From JALOOE01 sp964423545 (GTDB taxonomy: Bacteria; Chloroflexota; Anaerolineae; CG2-30-64-16): a stretch of 22,472 nt of DNA. Shown here one piece after another: positions 1 through 7,424 of the stretch. The stretch covers positions 1-22,472 of the forward strand of contig CAYRFV010000058.1 in the NCBI GenBank assembly GCA_964423545.1, read 5' to 3'. Each line of letters opens with the position of its first letter. Positions within the stretch are counted from its first letter, which is position 1. Both the position numbers and the translations under genes were made by a program. Below the pieces are notes generated by a model, which made no database searches, was not told the origin of the DNA, and saw nothing but the letters and a program-made list of their open reading frames with translations.

Positions 1-772
1 ATCTATCCAACTGCCTCAGCACCTTCAGTGCAGCGGCCGCATCCGCCTCGAAGCTGTCGGTTCGCGCCTCCACGCTCATCCGGCCCTCGTAGCCGATGGT
101 CTTGAGATTGGCGAAGAACGGCAGAAAGCCCGGCTCGACGGCGACAGGGTAGGTGCGCGCAGGCGCCGTGGAGATGTGCGTGTGCCGGATCGCGCCGCCT
201 GCCTCCAGCACGATGTCGGGCGATTCGTTCTCAAGGGCCATGTGATAGTAGTCGATCAGCAGCTGAATGCTGGGTCGATCGATCTCGCGCGTTAGTCTGA
301 GTCCCTCGGCGCCGTTCAGCACGATGTTGGCCTCCTTCCTGTTGAGCGGCTCGATCACGATGGTGATGTCGTGCTGGCTTGCCACGGGCGCAGCGATGCG
401 CATCGCCTGAATGATCTGCTCCCAGGCCCGCGCATAGGGAAACCCCTCCGGCACATTCTTGGCCCCCGAGCTGCCGAAGACGATCACCTTGGCGCCCAGT
501 TGAGCTGCCCGGCTGATCGCCCGACCGGTGTACTCCTCAACCTGCGCCCAGTCCACATCAGGCCCGGTCAGTCGCACCGTGCGCGGGTAGAAGATGCAGC
601 ACGCCTCGCACGGTATGCCCGCGGCTCCGAATCGCTCGGCGATCGCGAGAAACTCATCCTCGGGCAACACCGCCAGCGGCGCCAGGTAGAGCTCGACATA
701 ATCGTATCCGAGTCGCGCCAGGTGCTCGATACGTTCCGTCGCGGTCGCCTCGATGCAACAACCGAATTTCAT
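1..772 (-). CDS. Sugar isomerase/epimerase, xylose isomerase-like TIM barrel (3' end cut by window edge)
   Basis: The frame stays open from an ATG at 772 to the left edge, giving 257 visible residues starting MKFGCCIEAT; the C-terminus lies outside the window. A strong Shine-Dalgarno (AGAGGAGG) sits just before the ATG. The protein belongs to the xylose isomerase-like TIM-barrel group that includes hydroxypyruvate isomerase, D-tagatose 3-epimerase and IolE/IolI-type enzymes. The four expected metal ligands are visible: E141 in IEPLNR, D174 in LIDYYHM, H199 in THIST and E235 in SVEA. Members use a divalent metal to interconvert keto-sugars or keto-acids through an enediol. It follows the phosphotriesterase-family gene by 19 bp, so it is probably co-transcribed. 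Its neighbour GarR makes a hydroxypyruvate/tartronate-semialdehyde role possible, but substrate cannot be assigned from sequence. It is clearly distinct from the second TIM-barrel isomerase at 4763-5599. Confidence 0.85.
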   Translation of the reverse strand, partial: MKFGCCIEATATERIEHLARLGYDYVELYLAPLAVLPEDEFLAIAERFGAAGIPCEACCIFYPRTVRLTGPDVDWAQVEEYTGRAISRAAQLGAKVIVFGSSGAKNVPEGFPYARAWEQIIQAMRIAAPVASQHDITIVIEPLNRKEANIVLNGAEGLRLTREIDRPSIQLLIDYYHMALENESPDIVLEAGGAIRHTHISTAPARTYPVAVEPGFLPFFANLKTIGYEGRMSVEARTDSFEADAAAALKVLRQLDR

Positions 773-791
773 GCCGCCTCCTCTTGTGATC

Positions 792-1883
792 TCAATGCCT
801 GCCGAATGCATTGAACGGGTTGTCCTCTGTCAATCGCTTGAGAGTTGCATCGTCCAGCCCGGCTTCCTTCAGGCGGGGGATGAACGCTTGGGTGAGGTGG
901 GTGAACGGCCTCGGGGTGCCACCCTTCGGTTTGGCCGGGTCATACCAGCCGCGGTCGTGGCTGAGCAGCAGCCGATCACCGAGGCCTGCGTCGAGCAAGC
1001 CCTTGATCCAGCCGACATACGCCGCATCTTTCCAGTCGCTGCTGCCGATGTCGTCATACTCGACATAAGCTCCCCGGCGGGCCACCTCTAGATGCCACTC
1101 GAAGTCAGGTTCGGCTTGGGCATGGATCCAGATGAAGCGTCCGGGTGAGTAACCGGCGTTCTCGATGATATTGAGTTGCTCAGTCACCACGCGTCCGCGT
1201 ACGCTGTGGCTGCCGATGACGGCATTCGTCGCCCGGCCTGCAACCGCCGCGGCACGCAGCACTTTGGCCTCCGTCTCCGTGATGGCGAAATCGCCAGCAC
1301 TGAGCTTGATCCAGCCGGCCTTCACTCCGCTCGCCGGGCCATCCGGATTGCCATCCCGGATTTCGCCGGTCAGCTCACCGATCATCCACTCGGCAAGACG
1401 TTGGGCGCTCGCTTCGTGCACCCATGGCGGAATCCATGGCTCGCGATAGACGCCGGTAGGCACAATCAGGGGAAAGCTGGTCGCCTTGGAGACTGCCTTG
1501 AGGATGTCGGCGCGGCGACCGACGCCGATCGGGCTGCTCTCGACCAGCGCCGTGACTCCCGCGCGGCGTGCCTTCTCCAGTTCGGGCGCCATGAGCGCAA
1601 TCACGTCCTGCGGCTCGGCTTGAGCATAGCCGGGCTGATCCCAAGTGCGCAGATCGACGAAGATGTGCTCGTGCGGTAGGATCACACCGAGCTCACCGCG
1701 TTGCCGCGGGCCGAGCGTCGTGATCAGCCGCGCGACGCTGCTCTCCTGAGTGGGCGCTGCAGGAACGGGTTGGCAGGCTGTGACCATCGCGACCGCTGTG
1801 GCCGCCAGGCTCGCCTGCAGTGCCTGGCGACGAGTCAGCGTCCTGGCATGCTGTGTCGGAGGAATCAAGTGCGTCTCCGTCAT
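792..1883 (-). CDS. Phosphotriesterase-family metal hydrolase with Tat-like/lipoprotein signal
   Basis: 363 residues. The C-terminal ~300 residues form an amidohydrolase-type TIM barrel of the phosphotriesterase (PTE/PHP/lactonase) family. Candidate binuclear metal ligands are H71 and H73 (LPHEH), K193 as the bridging lysine (GWIKLSAG), H226 (GSHS), H254 (IWIHAQ) and D310 (LLSHD); the ending DNPFNAFGR is typical. The N-terminus carries a twin arginine (R18-R19, LTRRQALQ), an Ala-rich hydrophobic stretch and a lipobox VTAC with C37, which suggests Tat export and lipid anchoring. Most cytoplasmic PTE homologues lack this. Family members hydrolyse lactones, phosphotriesters or related esters; in a sugar locus a lactonase or sugar-ester hydrolase is the most natural guess, but this is inference. 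The start at 1883 has a modest AGGTGA ribosome site and lies 6 bp after the garR-like stop, so the two are likely translated from one mRNA. Confidence 0.85.
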   Translation of the reverse strand: MTETHLIPPTQHARTLTRRQALQASLAATAVAMVTACQPVPAAPTQESSVARLITTLGPRQRGELGVILPHEHIFVDLRTWDQPGYAQAEPQDVIALMAPELEKARRAGVTALVESSPIGVGRRADILKAVSKATSFPLIVPTGVYREPWIPPWVHEASAQRLAEWMIGELTGEIRDGNPDGPASGVKAGWIKLSAGDFAITETEAKVLRAAAVAGRATNAVIGSHSVRGRVVTEQLNIIENAGYSPGRFIWIHAQAEPDFEWHLEVARRGAYVEYDDIGSSDWKDAAYVGWIKGLLDAGLGDRLLLSHDRGWYDPAKPKGGTPRPFTHLTQAFIPRLKEAGLDDATLKRLTEDNPFNAFGRH

Positions 1884-1889
1884 GTGCGA

Positions 1890-2792
1890 TCACCTGGCAT
1901 GCGTTCTGGCTTCCGCTCCGGCCAGGCTTTCCAGCACGGTGATGACAGCCGTGTGGTCCAGTTCTCCCTTCCCACCGGCGAGCAGGGCGGCAAACAGCTC
2001 GTGCACCAGGCTTGTGACCGGCAGCGGTACACCGTAGTCGTTCCCGGTCTTCAGGATGTTGTTGAGATCCTTGAAGTGGAAGCGCGCCTTGAAGCCGGGC
2101 TTGAAATCCCCCTGCACCACCTTGGGACCGCGCACATCCGAGACGCGCGATTGGGCGTAACCGCCGCTGAGCACCTTGTGGATGATGGCCGGATCCACGC
2201 CGGCCTTGGCGCCAAGAACGAGCGCCTCGGCCATTCCGACGATGTTGAGCGCAACCTGAATCTGGTTGCACGCTTTGACGATCTGGCCAGCGCCGTTGGG
2301 CCCGCAGAGGGTGATCGTCTTGCCGAGCTTCTCGAAGATAGGCTGCATGGCCGTAAAGTCCGCCTCCGCACCCCCGACCATGATGGACAGGGTCGCATTG
2401 ATGGCGCCGACCTCGCCGCCGCTGACGGGCGCATCGAGGCAGCGTCCGCCTCGCCCAGCCAGCGCCTGAGCGACCTTGACCGCGACGGTGGGGGCGATCG
2501 AGCTCATGTCGGCGTAAAGCGCGCCTGGCCGAATCCCCTCGATGAGTCCGCCCGGCCCGAGTGCGACCGCTTCGACGTCGGGTGAGTCGGGCAGCATGGT
2601 GATGATCACCTCGCTGCGCTGTGCGACTTCCTGCGGCGAGTCGGCCGCGGATGCGCCAGCGGCCACGACTGCGGCGACCGCTTCCCGGACGACATCATGT
2701 ACGACGAGTGGGTAGCCGGCCTTGAGCAAGTGTCCCGACATGGGACGGCCCATGATGCCGATACCGATGAATCCGATGGTGGGTGGTGTCAT
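1890..2792 (-). CDS. garR: Beta-hydroxyacid dehydrogenase, 2-hydroxy-3-oxopropionate reductase (GarR) type
   Basis: 300 residues, the normal length for the 3-hydroxyisobutyrate dehydrogenase / tartronate semialdehyde reductase family. The dinucleotide-binding loop GxGxxG is at residues 10-15 (FIGIGIMGRPM), the substrate-binding DAPVSGG at 120-126, and the catalytic lysine is K173 in GQIVKACNQ with N176 three residues on. The enzyme reduces a short aldehyde-acid such as tartronate semialdehyde to glycerate with NAD(P)H in the cytoplasm. The same fold also contains succinate semialdehyde, methylmalonate semialdehyde and sulfolactaldehyde (YihU) reductases, so the GarR symbol is a best guess. 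The ATG at 2792 is preceded by GGAG at good spacing. It sits 122 bp after the transketolase genes, and the phosphotriesterase-family gene follows by 6 bp. The two TIM-barrel isomerases nearby could supply tartronate semialdehyde from hydroxypyruvate. Confidence 0.85.
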   Translation of the reverse strand: MTPPTIGFIGIGIMGRPMSGHLLKAGYPLVVHDVVREAVAAVVAAGASAADSPQEVAQRSEVIITMLPDSPDVEAVALGPGGLIEGIRPGALYADMSSIAPTVAVKVAQALAGRGGRCLDAPVSGGEVGAINATLSIMVGGAEADFTAMQPIFEKLGKTITLCGPNGAGQIVKACNQIQVALNIVGMAEALVLGAKAGVDPAIIHKVLSGGYAQSRVSDVRGPKVVQGDFKPGFKARFHFKDLNNILKTGNDYGVPLPVTSLVHELFAALLAGGKGELDHTAVITVLESLAGAEARTHAR

Positions 2793-2849
2793 GGTGAACT
2801 CCGTTCCCCAGGCTGCGACGAGGATAGACCCCTGTCACAAAGCCGATGG

Positions 2850-2881
2850 CGCCAGGAGCAGTAGGGAGCCGGCCCCTGGCG
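2850..2881 (-). other. Intergenic hairpin between transketolase C subunit and garR-like gene
   Basis: A perfect 7-bp inverted repeat, CGCCAGG (2850-2856) and CCTGGCG (2875-2881), encloses an 18-nt GC-rich loop. It lies in the 122-bp gap between the transketolase stop and the garR-like start. There is no T-run after it on the minus strand, so it does not look like a complete intrinsic terminator. It may be an mRNA-processing or attenuating stem, or chance in GC-rich DNA. Confidence 0.3.
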
Positions 2882-2914
2882 TCCCAGCGTCCTGACGGTG
2901 CAGCGGGCTGATCA

Positions 2915-3850
2915 CTATTTGATCGCCTCTCGGACATCCTCCGCGATCTGTGGGCCGGTGAGCCGATGCAGCGCCAGCAGCTCGTCTGCAAGGCCTGATT
3001 CTCCGAACCGATCGCGCACTCCGAGCCGGAGCAGTCGCGGTGCGCGGATGAGCCCCGTGATGCATTCGGCAACAGCGCTTCCCAGTCCCCCGATGATGCT
3101 GTGTTCTTCGACGGTGACAAGCAGCGGAAACCGTGCTGCCGCGTCGCTGATCGCCGCCTCATCCAGCGGTTTCACGGAAGAAACGTTGACCACGCGCGCC
3201 TCGATGCGGTCGCGAGACAGCAGATCGGCAGCTTCCAAAGCCTTCCAGGTCATGTGCCCGGTGGCGAAAATGGCAGCATCCGCGCCCTCGCGCAGAGTGG
3301 CGGCTTTGCCGATCTCGAATCGGTAGTCGGGGCCGAACAGGTCGGGGACAGGGTAACGGCCCAGGCGCATGTAGACGGGGCCGGGCCAGTCCGCGATGGC
3401 GGCGGTCGCCAGTCGCGTCTCCACCGCATCGGCCGGCGACACCACCGCCATGCGCGGCAGGCTGCGCATCAGCGACAGGTCCTCCAGCGACTGGTGGCTT
3501 GCGCCGTCCGGTCCCTGTGTCAGTCCGGAGCTGGAGCCGATCAGCTTGACAGGAAGTCCGGGGTACGCGATCTGCGTGCGGATAGGCATGTAGCCGATGC
3601 CGGTGATGAAAATGGCGAAGCTGTTGGCGTAAGGAATCAGCCCGGAAGCGGCCATCCCTGCCGCCGTGCTGACCATGTCCGCTTCCGAAATGCCGATGTC
3701 CACGAAGCGATGCGGGAAGGCGTCACGAAAGAGCACAGATCGCGTCGAGTTATACAGATCGGCATCCAGCACCACAACATCCTGCCGCCGCGCCCCCAAC
3801 TCTCGCAGCGCCTCTCCGTAGGCGGATCGGGTCTCGGTAAGTGCTGCCAT
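2915..3850 (-). CDS. Transketolase, C-terminal subunit (pyrimidine-binding plus C-terminal domain)
   Basis: 311 residues forming the second half of a split transketolase. Residues ~5-165 are the pyrimidine-binding domain; E56 in GISEADM is the expected glutamate that activates thiamine pyrophosphate, and the GPDGASHQ loop at 113-120 is typical of the family. Residues ~180-311 are the transketolase C-terminal domain. Together with the N subunit it would transfer two-carbon ketol units between sugar phosphates in the cytoplasm (non-oxidative pentose phosphate chemistry), though split transketolases in catabolic loci may act on unusual sugars. The ATG (3850) directly abuts the TAG of the N-subunit gene (3851-3853), so translation is very probably coupled and the two chains are made in equal amounts. 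1-Deoxyxylulose-5-phosphate synthase is unlikely, since that is one long chain. Confidence 0.92.
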   Translation of the reverse strand: MAALTETRSAYGEALRELGARRQDVVVLDADLYNSTRSVLFRDAFPHRFVDIGISEADMVSTAAGMAASGLIPYANSFAIFITGIGYMPIRTQIAYPGLPVKLIGSSSGLTQGPDGASHQSLEDLSLMRSLPRMAVVSPADAVETRLATAAIADWPGPVYMRLGRYPVPDLFGPDYRFEIGKAATLREGADAAIFATGHMTWKALEAADLLSRDRIEARVVNVSSVKPLDEAAISDAAARFPLLVTVEEHSIIGGLGSAVAECITGLIRAPRLLRLGVRDRFGESGLADELLALHRLTGPQIAEDVREAIK

Positions 3851-4693
3851 CTATGCCTGTCCTGCCAGTGCGCACTTCAGTTCGTCTAGCGCCTGCTGAA
3901 TCTGCGTTTCAGTCGCCACGGCGTTGTGAAACTTCGCCTGCCCCTCGAAGAACGAGACACCCTTGCCTTTGACGGTATCGGCGATGATCACGGATGGTCG
4001 CTCCTGCTCCGCGGCCCAGTCGAGCGCATCGCAGATCGCTGCGAGATCGTGACCGTCGATCTGCCGCGCATTCCAGCCGAAGGCGATCCACCGATCGGGC
4101 AGCGGATCGAGCGACTTGCCGCATGCCGTTTCATCCATGGCCTTGAGCCGGTTACGGTCGATGATGGCCACGACATTCGCCAGGCGCTGCCGGGCCGCCG
4201 TCATCGCCGCCTCCCAGACCTGGCCCTCGTGCAGCTCACCATCGCCCAGCACACAGTAGACGCGGCAGTCGCGTCCCTGGATGCGCCCGGCGAGCGCGAG
4301 CCCATTGGCGTAGGACAGGCCCTCTCCGAGTGCGCCGGTGCAGCCCTCGATGCCGGGCGTGTGGTGCATGGCGGGGTGGCCCTGCAGTCGGCTGCCCAGC
4401 CGCTTGAGCGTGGCCAACTCCTCGACCGGGAAGACGCCGAGCAGCGCCAATGCCGCATACTGTGCAGGGGCGGCATGGCCCTTGCTCATGATGAAGCGGT
4501 CGCGTTCGGGCCAGGCAGGGTTCGCCGGGTCGAAGCGCATCTTGTAGAAATACAGCGCCGCCACAAGGTCAGTCGCGGAAAGGGAGCCTCCGAAGTGCTG
4601 TGCTTTGTTCGGCCCCATCATCGCGACGATGTGCCAGCGCATTTCCGCCGCTCGGCGGCGAAGTGTGCTGAGTTGGGACGAGGTTGCGGACAT
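3851..4693 (-). CDS. Transketolase, N-terminal (TPP pyrophosphate-binding) subunit
   Basis: 280 residues from the ATG at 4693. The thiamine-pyrophosphate and Mg-binding motif begins GDGELHEGQ at residue 150 and ends at IIDRN (177-181), and SKGHA (70-74) and GHP (105-107) contribute conserved active-site histidines. It is the first half of a split transketolase, with the C subunit directly downstream. An in-frame ATG six codons earlier (4711) is possible but has no ribosome site, whereas GGCGGGGG precedes the 4693 start, so I chose the latter. The gene follows the TIM-barrel isomerase by 69 bp. Linkage to transaldolase, isomerases and UxaE suggests that the pair handles a sugar phosphate intermediate produced in this locus, not only housekeeping pentose phosphates. 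Confidence 0.92.
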   Translation of the reverse strand: MSATSSQLSTLRRRAAEMRWHIVAMMGPNKAQHFGGSLSATDLVAALYFYKMRFDPANPAWPERDRFIMSKGHAAPAQYAALALLGVFPVEELATLKRLGSRLQGHPAMHHTPGIEGCTGALGEGLSYANGLALAGRIQGRDCRVYCVLGDGELHEGQVWEAAMTAARQRLANVVAIIDRNRLKAMDETACGKSLDPLPDRWIAFGWNARQIDGHDLAAICDALDWAAEQERPSVIIADTVKGKGVSFFEGQAKFHNAVATETQIQQALDELKCALAGQA

Positions 4694-4762
4694 GTGGACC
4701 CCCGCCGGCATGACGCCGAGTGGGTGACAGGCTGATCTCGGCTCAACCAGGTTGGCGTCGCC

Positions 4763-5599
4763 TTATCGCTGTCGCTGATCGCGGCCGACTTCGTCCAGCA
4801 GCGGCCGCATATGCTCGACCGTGCGGAGCGCGGCGGTCTGGGGGTCGGGCTTGGCCATGAATTCGCCCGACAGGAAGCCATCGTATCCCATGCCGGCCAG
4901 CGTGCGCACCACACCCGCGAAATCGATATGTCCCGCGCCGGGATGCCACCGGTTCGAGTCCGACAAATGAAAGTGAAAGAGGCGAGGACCGACCAGCCGG
5001 ATGCTCTCTTCGATGGACGGCTCCTCGATGTTCATGTGAAAGGTGTCGAGGATCAGGCCCACATGGTCGAAGCCGACGCGCTCGAGCAATGCCAGTCCGT
5101 CACGCGCCGAGTGGATGAAATCCGCCTCAAAACGGTTGATCGGTTCGATGACGAGGCGCACGCCTGCGCGCCCGCTGACGGCCGCACACTCCCTGAGCGC
5201 CTCAATCAGCCACGCCATCGCCTGCTCGTGTGAGACGCCTTCGACCCACTTGCCGCGGATCAGCCCAAGCATGACCATCGTATTCATCTTCGCTGCCAGC
5301 GCAATGTGCTGGCTGATTCGCTCGACGGCCGCTTGGCGCACCTTGGGGTCCGGGCTGGTGAACGACAGCTCCTCTTCGATCCATGCCTGTCCCGTGCTGA
5401 TCACCGGGCAGGACAGCCCATGCTGCGCCAGCATGGCGCTAAGCGCCGCAGGATCTATCGCTTGTGGATCGCGAATGCCCAGTTCGACGCCATCGTAACC
5501 CATCCGGGCCAGCCGGCCCATGTTCTGCTCCAAGTCGCCGACGAATGCCACATCGCCGTAGCGGGTCGGTTGCGCTGAGATCACCAGGGAAAGCTTCAC
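4763..5599 (-). CDS. Sugar phosphate isomerase/epimerase, xylose isomerase-like TIM barrel
   Basis: 278 residues, full length for the hydroxypyruvate isomerase / tagatose 3-epimerase type of TIM barrel. Metal ligands are visible as E152 (IEPINR), D185 (LDTFHM), H211 (HFHLSDSNR) and E246 (SGEF); H188 lies next to the second ligand. It would interconvert keto-sugars, keto-sugar phosphates or keto-acids by proton transfer. The start is GTG at 5599, supported by a strong GGAGGAGG site six bases upstream. It lies 38 bp downstream of the UxaE-type epimerase and 69 bp upstream of the transketolase genes, so it probably prepares a substrate for C2 transfer. An endonuclease IV function is unlikely because the ligands follow the sugar-isomerase pattern. 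Exact substrate unknown. Confidence 0.88.
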   Translation of the reverse strand: MKLSLVISAQPTRYGDVAFVGDLEQNMGRLARMGYDGVELGIRDPQAIDPAALSAMLAQHGLSCPVISTGQAWIEEELSFTSPDPKVRQAAVERISQHIALAAKMNTMVMLGLIRGKWVEGVSHEQAMAWLIEALRECAAVSGRAGVRLVIEPINRFEADFIHSARDGLALLERVGFDHVGLILDTFHMNIEEPSIEESIRLVGPRLFHFHLSDSNRWHPGAGHIDFAGVVRTLAGMGYDGFLSGEFMAKPDPQTAALRTVEHMRPLLDEVGRDQRQR

Positions 5600-5619
5600 C
5601 GCGCCTCCTCCGATGGTGC

Positions 5620-5641
5620 GAATCGCCTACGAATCGCCTAC
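5620..5641. repeat. Perfect 11-bp tandem duplication at the end of the UxaE-type gene
   Basis: GAATCGCCTAC occurs twice head to tail (5620-5630 and 5631-5641). On the minus strand the TAG stop of the UxaE-type gene falls within the first copy read, so the second copy is extra sequence just after the stop. It looks like a recent slippage duplication in the 38-bp gap. Confidence 0.8.
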
Positions 5642-7356
5642 GTACTGAAGAGGTCGGCCGCCAGTTCGCACAGGTAGTGAGTGATCCGGTCCTGGTATTC
5701 GCGGTGGAACGCAGCGGGCAGCCCGTACAGCCGTTCCCGGTTGAGGTACTGGCCCTTTGCGTCTCTGCGGCCGACAAAGCCGAAGCCGAAGTTGTGGAAG
5801 ATCGGATCCACCGGCGACGGCGCGCTGGCGGGCCCGCTCTCATACTCCCGAATGCAACTTGCGGCGAAGGTGGACCCGGCTGCCGCCTCGCGGCGCGCAT
5901 AGGCCAACGAATCCTCCCACCACTCCTGGAACAGCGCTTCATGCAGGTCGCGCACCGTCTCAGCGAAAATGATCTGAGGCTGCGGCGCGATTTTGAAGTG
6001 GTTGCGGCCGTGGGTCGCGCGGCCGATCACGCGTCGCGTCGCCGCGCTGAGGTCGTCGCCGGAATGGAAGTCCAGCAGAATCCCGAACTCGTCCGCCATC
6101 CGGTACTGCGAGGTCACTCGCGTCTCCAACTCCGCCAGACCGGCGGGACACCGGTAGTCGACCCCCTTCTCCACGCCGAAGTTGGGCGCGACGTGGGTGA
6201 AAGGCAATCCACGTCGTTGAGCTTCCAGGAGCACAAAGGCCAACTCTGTGTTGTAGGTGATGCTTTCGCACGTGCCCACATCCGGCGAGCGCTCATCGAT
6301 GGCGAACTCAAGATCGAACGGAATGCCTTGCTTGAGCGAGCGCACGAAAGCGGTGAGCTCCTCGGCTGCCGACAACGCCACCCAATATTTGCCGACCAGG
6401 CGACCCAGCATGGCCGGATCGGGTCTGTAGTCGATGCCGCCGATGCGCCGGCCTTCTCGGTGGTAGGCCACCACGGTCTGTCGCTCCGAGGGGGTGGGTA
6501 GATTCGACAAGTACGCTTCGGCGGCCGCCGGCGATTCGACCCACAGCGCCGAATAGTCCAGCACTCCGGACACGTCGAGGGTGAAGAAGGAGTAGTAGCG
6601 AGCACACTCGATGACGTGTTTGGCGCGGGCCATGCCGTTCGCGCCGGGCATCACCTTGATATGATCTGCATCGGCGCCATAGCGGAAGGCGCCCTCGCTC
6701 TGCAGGGCAGCCAGCACGCCATAGGTCCACAGCCCCTCGAAGGTGCTGCCCGTGTGGCCGGAATCCACGGCGCCGAAGCCGGGGTAGTAGATCGCTTCCG
6801 GAGGTTGTCCGGCCAGGATATTCTCCAGCAGTTCGAGTTCGCGCACCGAATTCTGGATCGTGTTGGCGGCGAAGCCGGCCGTAACCATCGCCCGGTAGCT
6901 GCCGGGGAACATGGCGGCGCTCATGCGCGAGCCTGCGCCGATGCGCGGGATGGCGCCGAGCGCCTGCGGCCCCTTGTCTGGACGGATCGTCCGGCAGTAG
7001 AGATCGAGGGTCGCAGCATCGGTGCGGTAGGCGCGCGCCTGGCGGTCTGCGCTGAGCGCGAGGGTGGTCATGGGGGCGCCCAGACTGGCTTCACTGCCGG
7101 CTGGGCATACCTCGATGAAAACCTGCTGGCCGTCTCCGAACCCTACCAGAGCGAACGCGCTCCGCTCGAAGCGCCCGACCGATCCGGGGTATGCGGTGAT
7201 GTGTGGGGCAGCGAACGCTGAGCCTGTCGCCAGCGCGTCCCATGCGCCGGCGTCCAGTCCCCTGAGCGCCTCGGCCGCGGCCTGTTCATCCCATGTGGCG
7301 CTATCCAGGACGGCCGGACACCGTGCCGGATCGATCTCGATGTTGCCGAATCTCAT
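5638..7356 (-). CDS. uxaE: UxaE-family tagaturonate/fructuronate 3-epimerase-like protein
   Basis: 572 residues. The central and C-terminal parts match what I remember of the UxaE family, described in Thermotoga as interconverting D-tagaturonate and D-fructuronate. Visible landmarks are GADADH (227-232), FDLEFAIDE (347-355), GVDYRC (398-403), LLDFHSGDD (427-435) and HFKIA (453-457). Acidic and histidine residues in these blocks (D229, D231, H232, E350, D354, H431) are candidates for metal binding. The first ~140 residues look like an extension beyond the shortest members. In the classical uronate pathway the epimerase links galacturonate and glucuronate branches, but no uronate isomerase (UxaC), dehydratase (UxaA/UxuA) or KDG kinase is present here, so the real substrate may be a related keto-sugar. 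The ATG at 7356 has a CGGAG site 8 bp upstream. It lies between the SDR and TIM-barrel isomerase genes. Confidence 0.75.
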   Translation of the reverse strand: MRFGNIEIDPARCPAVLDSATWDEQAAAEALRGLDAGAWDALATGSAFAAPHITAYPGSVGRFERSAFALVGFGDGQQVFIEVCPAGSEASLGAPMTTLALSADRQARAYRTDAATLDLYCRTIRPDKGPQALGAIPRIGAGSRMSAAMFPGSYRAMVTAGFAANTIQNSVRELELLENILAGQPPEAIYYPGFGAVDSGHTGSTFEGLWTYGVLAALQSEGAFRYGADADHIKVMPGANGMARAKHVIECARYYSFFTLDVSGVLDYSALWVESPAAAEAYLSNLPTPSERQTVVAYHREGRRIGGIDYRPDPAMLGRLVGKYWVALSAAEELTAFVRSLKQGIPFDLEFAIDERSPDVGTCESITYNTELAFVLLEAQRRGLPFTHVAPNFGVEKGVDYRCPAGLAELETRVTSQYRMADEFGILLDFHSGDDLSAATRRVIGRATHGRNHFKIAPQPQIIFAETVRDLHEALFQEWWEDSLAYARREAAAGSTFAASCIREYESGPASAPSPVDPIFHNFGFGFVGRRDAKGQYLNRERLYGLPAAFHREYQDRITHYLCELAADLFST

Positions 7357-7389
7357 GGTTCAACTCCGATGCGTTTGCGCTGAGCCGCA

Positions 7390-7418
7390 GCCGCGAAGGT
7401 GTGCAGGACCCTCGCGGC
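7390..7418 (-). other. Intergenic hairpin between SDR and UxaE-type genes
   Basis: A perfect 7-bp inverted repeat, GCCGCGA (7390-7396) and TCGCGGC (7412-7418), encloses a 15-nt loop, and two further GC pairs can form inside after one mismatch. It falls in the 68-bp gap after the SDR stop. There is no T-run on the minus strand, so a classical intrinsic terminator is not supported; an mRNA-stabilising or processing stem is possible. Confidence 0.35.
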
Positions 7419-7424
7419 GGGAAG

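Noticed and set aside
4694..4711. Earlier ATG for the transketolase N subunit
   Set aside because: No ribosome site precedes 4711, while GGCGGGGG precedes the ATG at 4693.
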